From Bacillota bacterium (GTDB lineage Bacteria > Bacillota > Bacilli > Paenibacillales > NBRC-103111): DNA of 64,000 nucleotides. Shown here piece by piece: positions 26,261 through 36,708 of this stretch. Numbering within the stretch: the stretch's first letter is position 1; the number at the start of each line of letters is the position of its first letter. The position numbers and the translations under genes were made by a program. The stretch covers positions 104,495-168,494 of the forward strand of contig JAEWIS010000030.1 of NCBI GenBank assembly GCA_023386955.1, in the 5' to 3' direction. The notes under the pieces were generated by a model, which saw nothing but the letters and a program-made list of their open reading frames with translations, had not been told where the DNA came from and made no database searches.

Positions 26261-26986
26261 TTGTTGTCTTCTGTGGACATAACCTTCGAAACCAAATGCT
26301 ACGAAAAGGATTGGCGCATCATTCTGACCACGGATTGGCTGGAACGAATGATTGGACAAAACCTGTATGATTTTAAGGAACGGATTCTTCATATTAATAA
26401 CGTGTCGGATTCAAACCTGGTGGCACAGCATGCGGAACGGCTGGTGGCCAAAGGGATCCTGACTTCCTATTCCATAGTGGCTGACTATGAGAAGCAGGTG
26501 CTGGATTTTTTTGGTCTCCGTGAAGAGGACTTTAAGGGGGGGTATTACTACTCCATTGCCGAGCTTGTAGCCATTCATAACTGCAAAACAGAATATTTGC
26601 TGCATTACGCAGGGGATTGTATGTTGGCTGCACCTCTGGATTGGATTGAACCATCATTGGAGATCTTCCGGCAGCACCCCAACGTCAAGGTGTTCAATCC
26701 GGTTTGGAACGGGAATGTTGTTGAAGCAGAAGAGGTAGCTTTTGCGGAAAGCAGGGACTTTTATTGGGGATACGGATTCTCCGATCAGTGTTATCTGATT
26801 CGGGCAGCGGATTTCAAAAAGCGCATTTATGGGGAAACCCATCCGGCATCCGAACGTTATCCCGCCTATGGGGGGGAGTTGTTTGAGAAACGTGTGGATG
26901 CCTGGATGAGAACCTGTGGGCATTACAGACTGACCTATAAGCATGGCAGCTATATCCATCATTGGGACATGGTCAAAGATGGGTAA
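26261..26986 (+). CDS. GT-A-like glycosyltransferase domain protein
   Basis: 241 residues. The pattern of a family-2-like transferase is visible: an N-terminal strand (DITFETKCYEKDWRIIL), then KTEYLLHYAGDCML, where AGD stands in the usual DxD place, and a C-terminal HGSYIHHWD. TTG at 26261 is the likely start, with AAAGGG seven bases upstream; GTG at 26255 would be two residues longer. It follows the hypothetical gene by 21 bases. Sugar and acceptor unknown. Confidence 0.65.
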   Translation: MLSSVDITFETKCYEKDWRIILTTDWLERMIGQNLYDFKERILHINNVSDSNLVAQHAERLVAKGILTSYSIVADYEKQVLDFFGLREEDFKGGYYYSIAELVAIHNCKTEYLLHYAGDCMLAAPLDWIEPSLEIFRQHPNVKVFNPVWNGNVVEAEEVAFAESRDFYWGYGFSDQCYLIRAADFKKRIYGETHPASERYPAYGGELFEKRVDAWMRTCGHYRLTYKHGSYIHHWDMVKDG

Positions 26987-27021
26987 GAGGAAGATAAATG
27001 GATACAGCTGAATTTACACTC

Positions 27022-28578
<1,557 letters not shown>

Positions 28579-28671
28579 TTATTGGCAACATAGATTTATC
28601 ATACCTTTTTGAAATAATCAATATCTAAGTTTAAGGCATACAGTTTACAGAGAATAGGGGTGTGGGTAACA

Positions 28672-29574
28672 ATGCTGCTGACTACGGACAGTGAATCATT
28701 GGCGGTATATGAGGCGTTGGCCAGCGAGGTCCGCCTGGGGATGATCCGGCTGCTGCAGGAGGGGGAGCGGAGCATTAAGGAGCTGGCTGAGGCGCTTCAT
28801 ATCAGCAATCCCATGGCCAGTGTGCATGCAGGCAAGCTGGAGCGGGCAGGACTGATCAGCTGCAGGAGCAAGCGGATTCAAGGCGCCACCTATAAATTTT
28901 GCTCCCTGACCACACACCACCTGCAGATTCATCTCGCGTCTGCCTCTGCGGAGGCGCGGAAGCTGGTGGAAATCGCAGTTCCGGTAGGCCAGTATACCGA
29001 TGTGGAAGCTCATCCCACCTGTGGTTTGGCCACCTCGGAGAGGCTGATCGGGGAATATGACAATCCCCGTTATTTTCTGGACCCTGAACGGATGAATGCC
29101 GGGATATTATGGTTTGCCAAAGGTTTTGTGGAATATAAGGCGCCGAATTATTTGTTCGCCCATCAGGTGATGAACGAGGTGGAGATTTCCATGGAAATCA
29201 GCTCGGAGGCGCCCCATACCCGGGATCAATGGCCGTCGGATATCGGATTTTACCTGAATGGAACCTGGATCGGCCAGTGGACGAGCCCGGGGGATTACGG
29301 GGACAGGAGAGGTAAGCTGACGCCGGACTGGTGGCCCTCCAATGTGAACCAATACGGCTTATTGAAGAGGCTGCGGATCAACGGACATGGCACGTTTATG
29401 GATGGCAAGCGGATTTCCGACGTGCGGATTCAGGATATCGGGTGGAAGGGTGAAGCCTGGATATTCCGGATGGAAGCGAAGGACGGAGGAAGACATGGCG
29501 GGGGGTTGACTCTTTTCGGCCGGGGCTTCGGGAACTACGATCAGGATTTGCTGTTCCGGGTGTATTACGATTAA
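28672..29574 (+). CDS. ArsR-family winged-helix regulator with large C-terminal domain
   Basis: 300 residues. The N-terminal ~85 form an ArsR-type winged helix (VYEALASEVRLGMIRLLQEG, IKELAEALHISNPMASVHAG, KLERAGLI). The remaining ~215 residues are a beta-rich domain I do not recognise (FYLNGTWIGQWTSPGDYG, DRRGKLTPDWWPSNVNQYG); ordinary ArsR proteins are only ~100 residues long. It carries no obvious metal-binding Cys cluster, so a sugar ligand is more likely than a metal. ATG at 28672 is used; GTG codons at 28660/28662 are alternatives 3-4 residues upstream. The neighbour and presumed target is the GH51 arabinofuranosidase. Confidence 0.82.
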   Translation: MLLTTDSESLAVYEALASEVRLGMIRLLQEGERSIKELAEALHISNPMASVHAGKLERAGLISCRSKRIQGATYKFCSLTTHHLQIHLASASAEARKLVEIAVPVGQYTDVEAHPTCGLATSERLIGEYDNPRYFLDPERMNAGILWFAKGFVEYKAPNYLFAHQVMNEVEISMEISSEAPHTRDQWPSDIGFYLNGTWIGQWTSPGDYGDRRGKLTPDWWPSNVNQYGLLKRLRINGHGTFMDGKRISDVRIQDIGWKGEAWIFRMEAKDGGRHGGGLTLFGRGFGNYDQDLLFRVYYD

Positions 29575-29708
29575 GGAATAAGGAGCCGATAGCTTTCAGG
29601 AAACTCTCAGTTAGCGCTCAGTTTCAATTCATCACTGTTTAAGGTTCGGGGGATATGCTCTATTCATCAGCAATAAGCAATCCACTAAACCTTGAAGGGA
29701 AGCGATGA

Positions 29709-31379
29709 ATGATGAAGAAGCAATTGGCGGTAGTGATGAGTGCAGCAGTTCTGGCAGCGGGAGGATGGGGATGGGCAGGCTCTTCGGCTCATGCGGCGGC
29801 CAATACATACGCAGTGACAGTTCCGGTTCATGGAGAAGAAGCCTCCCAGCAAAGTGTTACGTATGCTGATGTGTTCGTATCCAACTGGCTGGCCAGCCTG
29901 CCGGACCGGGTATCGGGGTTGTATAGTCCGGAGCAGGATATGTACGAAAGTCTTTTGGCAGGGGGGGCTTCCATTGCGGCTGCAGCTGGTGTAGCCTCTT
30001 CCACGATTATTTCGGATCTGACGGCTATTTTCACGAAGGACGCCCAGAATGAAGTGGCTTACGGCTATCTTACCGAACAGGAGGCCGCCGATGCTGCCAA
30101 ACAATTAGACAGCTTACTCCCCAAGCTGATAGACCAAGCCTGGACAGGTTATGATGCGGCGGCAGCTGCTTTGAATCCGGGCCGGGAAGCACTGAATAAC
30201 CGCTTAAGCCAATTGGTCCAGCTGACCTCTGGGATATCCGGGGTCTCCACAGCCGATCTGCGTGCTGCACTGCAATCGGGCCAATCCTTGTTGGATGCCT
30301 CCGGTTTGGAGGAAGCGGACTTAACTGCTTATTTGCTCTCGGGGCTCAACCAGGAGCTGGACCGGTTAGTGAATGCTAACCGCCTGACGCAGGCGGAGGC
30401 TAGCGGGTTGGCAAGCGAAGCGGCCTTGGATGTGGCCAAATTGGTGAACACCAAGGGCTACGATGCAGCGGAAAATAAATGGATGGACACGTATGCCCAA
30501 TCGATCATTCAAACCAGGCTGAACAGCATTGTGCGATTGGCAGTGATATATGCCGATGCGGACTACGCCGATGTGACGGGTGCTCTCGCAGCAGGGCAAA
30601 GCCTGCAGGCAGCGACGGGAATGGATGCCGGTGTATTGGTCGGTTATCTCCAAGCGGATGTGGACAAAGCGCTAGATGCAGCATGGATGTCAGGCGCACT
30701 GAGCTCGCCCAAGCTTCAGGAGTGGAAGGCGGAGGCCCAAAAGCAGCTTCTTGCGGCTGTAACCGCCAATAGTTATGCAACAGCAGCGGAAGCGGCTCCG
30801 GATATTGTGAAGGAAAGTCTGCGTTCTGTCGTCGGCCAAGCGGCCAGCAATATGGGAGTGGAAGCGGCAGCATTGAGGAGCCAGCTGGATGGCGGCACGA
30901 CGCTTGCAGCTGCAGCGGATGTAAGCGTGGATGAGCTTGCGTCAACCTTGTACAGCTCCGTGGCTGCTTACATCGATCAGGCGGTGAATAACGGTTGGCT
31001 GAAGCAGGAGGCGGCGGCCTCCACCAAGGAAGCGGCATATGCGGAGCTGTTGGCTGTAGTGGATCAGGCGGGATATGCCGGGGAAGTGGACACCGATGCC
31101 TACCTGCAGGAACGTACGGACCGGATTGTGAATGATGCTGCCGTTGTTACAGGCGTTCCAGCTGCACAAATCCTGGAGGGTTTGGCCCAAGGGCGGAGTC
31201 TGGCGGCAGCAGCGCAAACGGATGCGGCCACCTTGTTCAAGGGGTTGATGAAGCAAACCAATAAGGAAGTCAATCTGCTTGCGGCCACCGGTTCACTCAG
31301 CAGCCAGGATGCCGACTCTGTAAAGGCTGATTATTCGGCGATGCTGCTGGAGGCTCTTAACCCGGCAGCGCAAAAGTGA
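29709..31379 (+). CDS. Secreted protein of five ~100-residue repeats, unknown function
   Basis: 556 residues. A Sec signal peptide (MMKKQLAVVM..., cleavage near SAHAA) leads into a mature chain that is almost entirely helical, Ala-rich and acidic. Five degenerate repeats are marked by a G-x-S-L-x-x-A-x-G-like motif at residues 86, 191, 296, 395 and 495 (GGASIAAAAG, SGQSLLDASG, AGQSLQAATG, GGTTLAAAAD, QGRSLAAAAQ), each followed by a helix ending near a LD-x-A-x-x-x-G-x-L pattern. There is no anchor motif, so it is probably released. GAAGGGA precedes the ATG by 8. Function not recognised. Flanked by regulator and reductase genes with no clear operon link. Confidence 0.85.
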   Translation: MMKKQLAVVMSAAVLAAGGWGWAGSSAHAAANTYAVTVPVHGEEASQQSVTYADVFVSNWLASLPDRVSGLYSPEQDMYESLLAGGASIAAAAGVASSTIISDLTAIFTKDAQNEVAYGYLTEQEAADAAKQLDSLLPKLIDQAWTGYDAAAAALNPGREALNNRLSQLVQLTSGISGVSTADLRAALQSGQSLLDASGLEEADLTAYLLSGLNQELDRLVNANRLTQAEASGLASEAALDVAKLVNTKGYDAAENKWMDTYAQSIIQTRLNSIVRLAVIYADADYADVTGALAAGQSLQAATGMDAGVLVGYLQADVDKALDAAWMSGALSSPKLQEWKAEAQKQLLAAVTANSYATAAEAAPDIVKESLRSVVGQAASNMGVEAAALRSQLDGGTTLAAAADVSVDELASTLYSSVAAYIDQAVNNGWLKQEAAASTKEAAYAELLAVVDQAGYAGEVDTDAYLQERTDRIVNDAAVVTGVPAAQILEGLAQGRSLAAAAQTDAATLFKGLMKQTNKEVNLLAATGSLSSQDADSVKADYSAMLLEALNPAAQK

Positions 31380-31470
31380 CATTATTCCATAAACACCTTC
31401 CATGCTGTCATGGGCAGGCCTGCCCGCATTGAGTACAATAAGGTTAATCTCAAAGGAGGTTAACCTACAC

Positions 31471-32457
31471 ATGTACAAAGCGGACGACAAACGGTATGAC
31501 AATATGCTATATCGGCGGAGCGGCAAAAGCGGCTTGAAGCTGCCGCTGATTTCCCTGGGCCTGTGGCATAATTTCGGCGGAATCGATTCCTATGAAAAGG
31601 GGCGGGAGCTGATCCGCACGGCCTTTGATTCGGGCATTACCCATTTTGATCTGGCCAACAACTACGGGCCTCCGGCAGGTTCGGCAGAGGAGATGTTCGG
31701 CAGGCTGCTGCAATCCGATCTTGCTCCGTACCGTGATGAGCTGCTGATTTCCACCAAGGCCGGGTACTATATGTGGCCCGGACCGTATGGGGAATGGGGC
31801 TCCAAAAAAAGCCTCACGGCCAGCATCGATCAAAGCCTCAGACGGATGAATCTGGATTATGTGGATATATTTTACCATCACCGTCCTGATCCCAATACGC
31901 CGCTTGAAGAGACCATGTCGGCTCTGGACGGGATTGTCCGGCAAGGCAAGGCACTGTATGTAGGCCTGTCCAACTACAAACCGGAGGAAACCCGGCAGGC
32001 TTCCCGGATTCTGAAAGCATTGGGGACTCCCTGCCTGATTCATCAGCCCTCCTATTCCATGCTGAACCGGACCATTGAAGCGGGGTTACTGGATGTACTG
32101 GAGGAAGAAGGCATCGGCTCCATCGTGTTTGCCCCGCTTCAGCATGGTATCCTAAGCGACCGTTATCTGAACGGGATTGCGGCGGATTCCCGCGCCGCCG
32201 GGCCCAGCCCGTTCCTGAAGCCGCAGGATATTAGTGAGGAGCGGCTGGAGAAGGTGCGGAGGCTGACCGATCTGGCGAACGCGCGCGGGCAAAAGCTGGC
32301 CCAGATGGCATTAGCCTGGGTGCTGCGGAGAGGCAGAGTCACCTCGGCCTTAATCGGAGCCAGTAAAATCAGTCACATCGAGGATGCGGTAGAGGCTGTA
32401 AGCGGGCTGGAGTTCTCTGAGGTAGAGCTGGCGGCCATCGATTCCATTCTGGCATGA
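31471..32457 (+). CDS. Aldo/keto reductase (YghZ-like)
   Basis: 328 residues forming an NADPH-dependent (beta/alpha)8 reductase. Tetrad residues lie in HFDLANNYGPP (Asp, Tyr), LLISTKAGY (Lys) and DIFYHHRPDP (His). The overall pattern (KLPLISLGLWHNFG, GGIDSYEKGRELIRTAFDSG) matches the YghZ/Gpr group that reduces glyceraldehyde 3-phosphate and other short aldehydes. ATG at 31471 has a near-perfect AAAGGAGGT site. Its stop overlaps the start of the MFS transporter gene (ATGA), so the two are coupled. Confidence 0.9.
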   Translation: MYKADDKRYDNMLYRRSGKSGLKLPLISLGLWHNFGGIDSYEKGRELIRTAFDSGITHFDLANNYGPPAGSAEEMFGRLLQSDLAPYRDELLISTKAGYYMWPGPYGEWGSKKSLTASIDQSLRRMNLDYVDIFYHHRPDPNTPLEETMSALDGIVRQGKALYVGLSNYKPEETRQASRILKALGTPCLIHQPSYSMLNRTIEAGLLDVLEEEGIGSIVFAPLQHGILSDRYLNGIAADSRAAGPSPFLKPQDISEERLEKVRRLTDLANARGQKLAQMALAWVLRRGRVTSALIGASKISHIEDAVEAVSGLEFSEVELAAIDSILA

Positions 32458-33629
32458 GCGTAAGGAATCAGTTCAACCGCGACCGGGTCAGCTTTATCGC
32501 CTTTTTCTTCCTGTATTACGGCACAACAGCCATTACTGTGGTTTTTATGCCCTTGCTCCTGAAGAGCAAGGGTTTGTCGCCGCTGGAGATCGGCGGCTTC
32601 CTCAGCACCGCGCCTCTGGTGACGCTGGTGATGCAGCCTTTATGGGGCATGGCCGCAGACCGGTCGGGAAAAACCAAGCTGCTGCTGCTATCGGCCATGT
32701 GCGGCTTGCTGCTGGCTATGGGACTGCTGCTCGGAACAGAGGACAAAACGCTGCTTCTGGCCTGTTATTTGATGTACACTCTGTTTTCCTGTCCCATCAT
32801 CCCGATGATGGATGCCTGGAACTTCAGCTATTGTGAGCAAAAGGGAGATAACTATGGCTCCTTCCGCTTATGGGGGTCCCTGGGTTTTGCGGCGATGTCC
32901 ATCTGCTTCGGCCTGTTTGCGGTAGGTGCCGGGGAAGCGGTGCTGTTCAGCTTCTTCGCCGCATCCATCGTTTTGGCTGCTGCTGCATTGGTATGGATCC
33001 GCCCCGTGGCAAATGCGGCCTTCAACAAAAAACGCGGCTACGGCATCGAGCTGCTCCAGGTGCTGAAGGATAAGCGGGTATGGGTGTTTGCCCTTTTTCT
33101 GCTGCTGGCAGGAGTGCCAGCACGGTCGGTGGATTCCTTCTACGGTATTATCCTGGAGGGCCGTGGGGCATCATCCGTTCTGATCGGGGTGGGCTGGGCC
33201 TTGGCCTGCTTGAGCGAGGTGCCCGTATTCGCCTCGGCGCAGCGGTGGATCGTGAAACGCGGCAGCCGTTTCCTGATGACAGCAGCTGTCGTATTCTACT
33301 GCGTCCGGTGGGCGCTGCCGCTGGCAAGTGACCATCCGGGCTGGATGGTGGGTATCCAGCTGCTGCACGGGCTGACCAATGGTTTGCTGTTTATCGCCGC
33401 CATGCATTATATGAAGGAGCTGGTGCCTTCCGCCCTGCGGGCTTCCGGGCAAACCCTGCTGATGCTGTTCTTGTTCACCATCCCCGGTATTCTCGGGAAC
33501 TCCCTGGGGGGTTGGATGCTGGACGGGGGCCATGAAACAGGCCTGTTTGTGATGGCCTCCCTGTTGTCACTGGGCGCGGCACTTGTCTGGTGGTTGACCA
33601 CTCCGAAGAGCAGGGGACAACCGGTGTAG
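32454..33629 (+). CDS. MFS transporter
   Basis: 391 residues with twelve predicted membrane helices. The loop between helices 2 and 3 carries a GMAADRSGK variant of the MFS signature. The family resembles the LacY/nucleoside-proton symporter side of MFS. The ATG overlaps the preceding TGA stop, so translation is coupled to the aldo/keto reductase; the pair may take up a sugar or polyol and reduce or detoxify it. Substrate unknown. Confidence 0.88.
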   Translation: MSVRNQFNRDRVSFIAFFFLYYGTTAITVVFMPLLLKSKGLSPLEIGGFLSTAPLVTLVMQPLWGMAADRSGKTKLLLLSAMCGLLLAMGLLLGTEDKTLLLACYLMYTLFSCPIIPMMDAWNFSYCEQKGDNYGSFRLWGSLGFAAMSICFGLFAVGAGEAVLFSFFAASIVLAAAALVWIRPVANAAFNKKRGYGIELLQVLKDKRVWVFALFLLLAGVPARSVDSFYGIILEGRGASSVLIGVGWALACLSEVPVFASAQRWIVKRGSRFLMTAAVVFYCVRWALPLASDHPGWMVGIQLLHGLTNGLLFIAAMHYMKELVPSALRASGQTLLMLFLFTIPGILGNSLGGWMLDGGHETGLFVMASLLSLGAALVWWLTTPKSRGQPV

Positions 33630-33740
33630 TGGTTGTTGGCTTGGAAGTTACATCTGTTTCGGGAGGGTCTTTACGACCTGTTGGACAGTCCGCCCGCTTG
33701 TATGGCAACTCCGTTAGCTGCGTGTTTTCGAATCTTTTTT

Positions 33741-33783
33741 CCCCGTGTTCAGCCGTTGTATGCGGAGGGACGCGGGGTTTTTG
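33741..33783 (+). terminator. Terminator after the MFS gene
   Basis: CCCCGTGT / ACGCGGGG (8 pairs, one wobble) with a 21-nt loop, followed by TTTTT. Confidence 0.65.
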
Positions 33784-33798
33784 GCTTGGGGTTGGCTC

Positions 33799-33981
33799 TA
33801 ACGGCGGTGAGCGCCGTTATTTTGGTGAAATACCTCCTTTGGAATTTTTAACGGAAACACAGGCCGTTATTGGGCTTCATTTCAGCCCAAAACCGGGAAA
33901 ATGGCTCCAATAGCGGCCCTGGCCGCCGTTAGACTTTCAAAAGAGTCAAAATCAACATAATAAGGGCGCTGGCGTCCGTTA
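33799..33981. repeat. 183-bp palindromic dispersed element, copy 2
   Basis: Same design as 20647-20829: right-pointing motifs starting at 33799 and 33849, left-pointing motifs ending at 33931 and 33981, again exactly 50 bp apart in each pair and 183 bp in total. The motif at 33799 is a perfect hairpin (TAACGGCG...CGCCGTTA). The 644-bp gap 33630-34273 contains this element, a terminator and a promoter region but no gene. Confidence 0.85.
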
Positions 33982-34157
33982 GCTTGAAAGAGGGCGGAAG
34001 CCACACGGGCTTCCGCAGGCCTACCCATGGAGATAAATGGGAAGCCGTCCTAAAACAGCGTTTACTCCACAGCCCCTTTTGGCCAAAAGCATAAAATAGT
34101 GCATGTTTTTCTTGGAAAAGTACAGCTTTTTGAGCAGCGGCAGAAGAGGCGGGATAA

Positions 34158-34196
34158 AAAATGCATGTTCTCAATTTGAATGTACATATGCATTTT
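34158..34196. promoter_or_regulatory. Inverted repeat upstream of the second sugar-binding lipoprotein gene
   Basis: AAAATGCAT (34158-34166) and ATGCATTTT (34188-34196) are perfect 9-bp arms. A TATAAT follows at 34210-34215 without a good -35. The arrangement suggests a regulator site close to a promoter. Confidence 0.4.
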
Positions 34197-34273
34197 GGGG
34201 GGCATCCGATATAATCAGAATCAGATTCGGACAGACGAATCCATAATCAAGGATAAAATGAGGGGGAATCGGC

Positions 34274-35617
34274 ATGAAAATGAAGAACGTTTTCAATATT
34301 ACCCTTGTGGGTGCTTTAAGCGCCGGACTGCTGGCAGGCTGCGGCGGAAATAGCGACAATAACAGCTCGGCAAGCACCGCACCGTCTCAACCGGCTGCTT
34401 CTGCAAGCGCTTCCGCAGCGCCCAGCAATGAACCGGTGAAATTGAAGTGGGCCCTGTGGGACTGGGAAGCAACCGCCTACTACAAGCCTTTGATTGAGGC
34501 CTACAAAAAATCCCATCCCAATGTAACCATCGAATATGTGGATCTGGGCTCCACCGACTACATGACCATGCTCAGCACCCAATTGTCCGGCGGCGCGGAT
34601 CTGGACATTCTGACCATCAAGGATATTCCCGGCTACGCTAACCTGGTGAAGCAGAACCATCTGGAGCCCCTGAAGAATTACATCTCCAAGGCCTCCATTA
34701 ATACGGGGGATTACGGTGGCACCGTAGAACAAATTCAAGTTAACAATGAAGTGTATGCGCTTCCTTTCCGCAGTGACTTCTGGGTGGTGTATTACAATAA
34801 GGATTTGTTCGACAAAGCAGGTGTGGCATATCCCACCAATGATATGACCCTGGACCAATATGATGCGTTGGCCCGCAAGCTGACCTCCGGCTCCGGTTCG
34901 GCCAAGGTTTACGGCGGCCACTATCACACCTGGCGCAGCGCAGTTCAGCTGTTCGGCATTCTCGACGGCAAGAATACCATTGTCGGCGGGGAATACGACT
35001 TCCTGAAGCCCACCTATGAGCGGATCCTGAAGGAGCAAACCGACGGCATCGTCATGGATTATGCCACTCTGAAAACCTCCAGCACCCACTATTCCGGCGT
35101 CTTCTACAACAATAACGTCGCTATGATGAACATGGGCAGCTGGTTTATCGCCACCCAAATCGCCAAGGTGCAAAGCGGTGAGTCCAAGGCCAAAAACTGG
35201 GGTATCGTGAAGTACCCGCACCCGGACGGCGTAGCCGCAGGAACTACCCTGGGCACCATCACCTCCTTGGCAGTGAACAAGAAGTCGGCGAAGAAGGATG
35301 CCGCTCTGGAATTCATGAAGTTCGTCACCGGCAAGGAAGGCGCAGCCGTTATCGCCGCCACCGGTACCATTCCTGCTATCAAGGACAGCCAGGTAGTGAA
35401 TTCCATTGCTTCCATGAAGGGTTTCCCCACCGATGAAAACAGCAAACAAGCGCTGTCTACGGTGAAGACCTACCTGGAAATGCCGCTTCACGAAAAGAGT
35501 GCTGAAATCGAAGTGGTGCTGAACGAGGTGCATGACAATATCATGACCAAGAATGTGACCATCGATAAAGGTTTGGCGGATATGAAAACAAGAGTGCAGG
35601 CTGTTCTGAAAAAGTAA
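34274..35617 (+). CDS. Sugar ABC transporter substrate-binding lipoprotein
   Basis: 447 residues. Lipoprotein signal MKMKNVFNIT... with lipobox LLAGC and acylated Cys23, then a Ser/Ala/Pro tether. The fold is the ~400-residue type-1 sugar-binding protein (KLKWALWDWEATAYYKPLIE, YALPFRSDFWVVYYNKDLF), smaller than the LplA-type protein at 12288, so shorter oligosaccharides are likely. First gene of a three-gene operon lacking an ATPase. Being just upstream of the giant beta-galactan-type enzyme, it may import that enzyme's products (inference). Confidence 0.92.
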   Translation: MKMKNVFNITLVGALSAGLLAGCGGNSDNNSSASTAPSQPAASASASAAPSNEPVKLKWALWDWEATAYYKPLIEAYKKSHPNVTIEYVDLGSTDYMTMLSTQLSGGADLDILTIKDIPGYANLVKQNHLEPLKNYISKASINTGDYGGTVEQIQVNNEVYALPFRSDFWVVYYNKDLFDKAGVAYPTNDMTLDQYDALARKLTSGSGSAKVYGGHYHTWRSAVQLFGILDGKNTIVGGEYDFLKPTYERILKEQTDGIVMDYATLKTSSTHYSGVFYNNNVAMMNMGSWFIATQIAKVQSGESKAKNWGIVKYPHPDGVAAGTTLGTITSLAVNKKSAKKDAALEFMKFVTGKEGAAVIAATGTIPAIKDSQVVNSIASMKGFPTDENSKQALSTVKTYLEMPLHEKSAEIEVVLNEVHDNIMTKNVTIDKGLADMKTRVQAVLKK

Positions 35618-35659
35618 CGTTCTTAAAAAAGCAACAGACATAAAGCGTCTTCTGTAAAA

Positions 35660-35684
35660 GGGGGCGGGCCTGGCGCCTGCCTCC
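35660..35684 (+). other. Intercistronic hairpin after the binding-protein gene
   Basis: GGGGCGGGC and GCCTGCCTCC can pair around a short loop with mismatches and no T tract; probably an mRNA-stabilising or processing element. It parallels the hairpin at 13980. Confidence 0.4.
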
Positions 35685-35729
35685 TTGCGGAAGGCTGCCG
35701 GAGAAGACGGAAGGACTGGAGGAGATATC

Positions 35730-36665
35730 ATGCAGAATGAAACCGTCCTTGGAACGGGGAAGCCTCCCAAACGGAGGATGTCCAAAAGTGTCAGAGAGCA
35801 TCTGGTGGCGTACAGCTTCATTGCTCCCAACTTTATCGGGTTTGCCATATTTACCCTGGTTCCCATGGCCTTTGCGCTGGTGCTGGCTTTTGTGGAATGG
35901 GACGGATCCAATCCCATGGCGTTTATCGGGGCGGATAATTTCGTCCGTCTGTTCGAGGATACTGTGTTCCATAAAGCCTTGTGGAATACCATCCTTTATA
36001 CTGTCGGTGTGGTGCCCCTCACGATGGTTTGCGCCTTGGCTCTGGCCATATTGCTGAACCAGAAGATTTTTGGGCGGAATTTTATGCGCACCGTGTTTTT
36101 CTTCCCGTATGTGGCGTCCTTGGTCGCCGTAGCAGCCGTATGGAACTTCATCTTCAGCCCGACCCTGGGGCCGGTTAACAATCTGCTGCATGCCATTACC
36201 GGCATTCCCCTGGAGCAGCTGCCCCGTTGGGCGGCGGACAAAAACTGGGCGATGGTGACGGTGGTTCTTTTTACAGTGTGGAAAAATATGGGTTATTATA
36301 TGGTGATCTATCTGGCCGGTCTGCAGGGGGTTAATCCCGAGCTCCATGAAGCAGCCCAATTGGACGGGGCCAACGCCTGGCAGCGGTTCCGCAATGTTAC
36401 GATTCCCCAGATTGCGCCTACCACCTTTTTTGTGCTGATGATTCTGATCATCAATTCCTTCAAGGTTTATGATATCTTCATCAACCTGTTTGCGGGAGCG
36501 GACAATCAATTGAACGACTCCACGCGGGTATTGGTGTACCAGATTTACAACACGGCATTCCGGTCACTCGACTACGGCTATGCCAGCGCCATCAGCATCG
36601 TGCTGTTCCTGCTTGTCCTGGGTATCACCATCCTTCAATTCCGCGGGGAAAAGAAGTATGGGTGA
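35730..36665 (+). CDS. Sugar ABC transporter permease (UgpA/LacF type)
   Basis: 311 residues with six predicted membrane helices (YSFIAPNFIGFAIFTLVPMA first) and EAA loop EAAQLDGANAWQRFRNVTIP. ATG at 35730 follows TGGAGGAG; the open frame upstream of it is intergenic hairpin sequence. It partners with the permease encoded next to import the ligand of the 34274 lipoprotein. Confidence 0.92.
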   Translation: MQNETVLGTGKPPKRRMSKSVREHLVAYSFIAPNFIGFAIFTLVPMAFALVLAFVEWDGSNPMAFIGADNFVRLFEDTVFHKALWNTILYTVGVVPLTMVCALALAILLNQKIFGRNFMRTVFFFPYVASLVAVAAVWNFIFSPTLGPVNNLLHAITGIPLEQLPRWAADKNWAMVTVVLFTVWKNMGYYMVIYLAGLQGVNPELHEAAQLDGANAWQRFRNVTIPQIAPTTFFVLMILIINSFKVYDIFINLFAGADNQLNDSTRVLVYQIYNTAFRSLDYGYASAISIVLFLLVLGITILQFRGEKKYG

Positions 36666-36708
36666 TAACCGGCAGTCAGGCAACCGCATAAAGAAGGGGG
36701 AATAAGCC

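Noticed and set aside
34316..35992. 558-codon open frame antisense to the sugar-binding lipoprotein gene
   Set aside because: The sense protein is a clear lipoprotein; the antisense product has no recognisable features.
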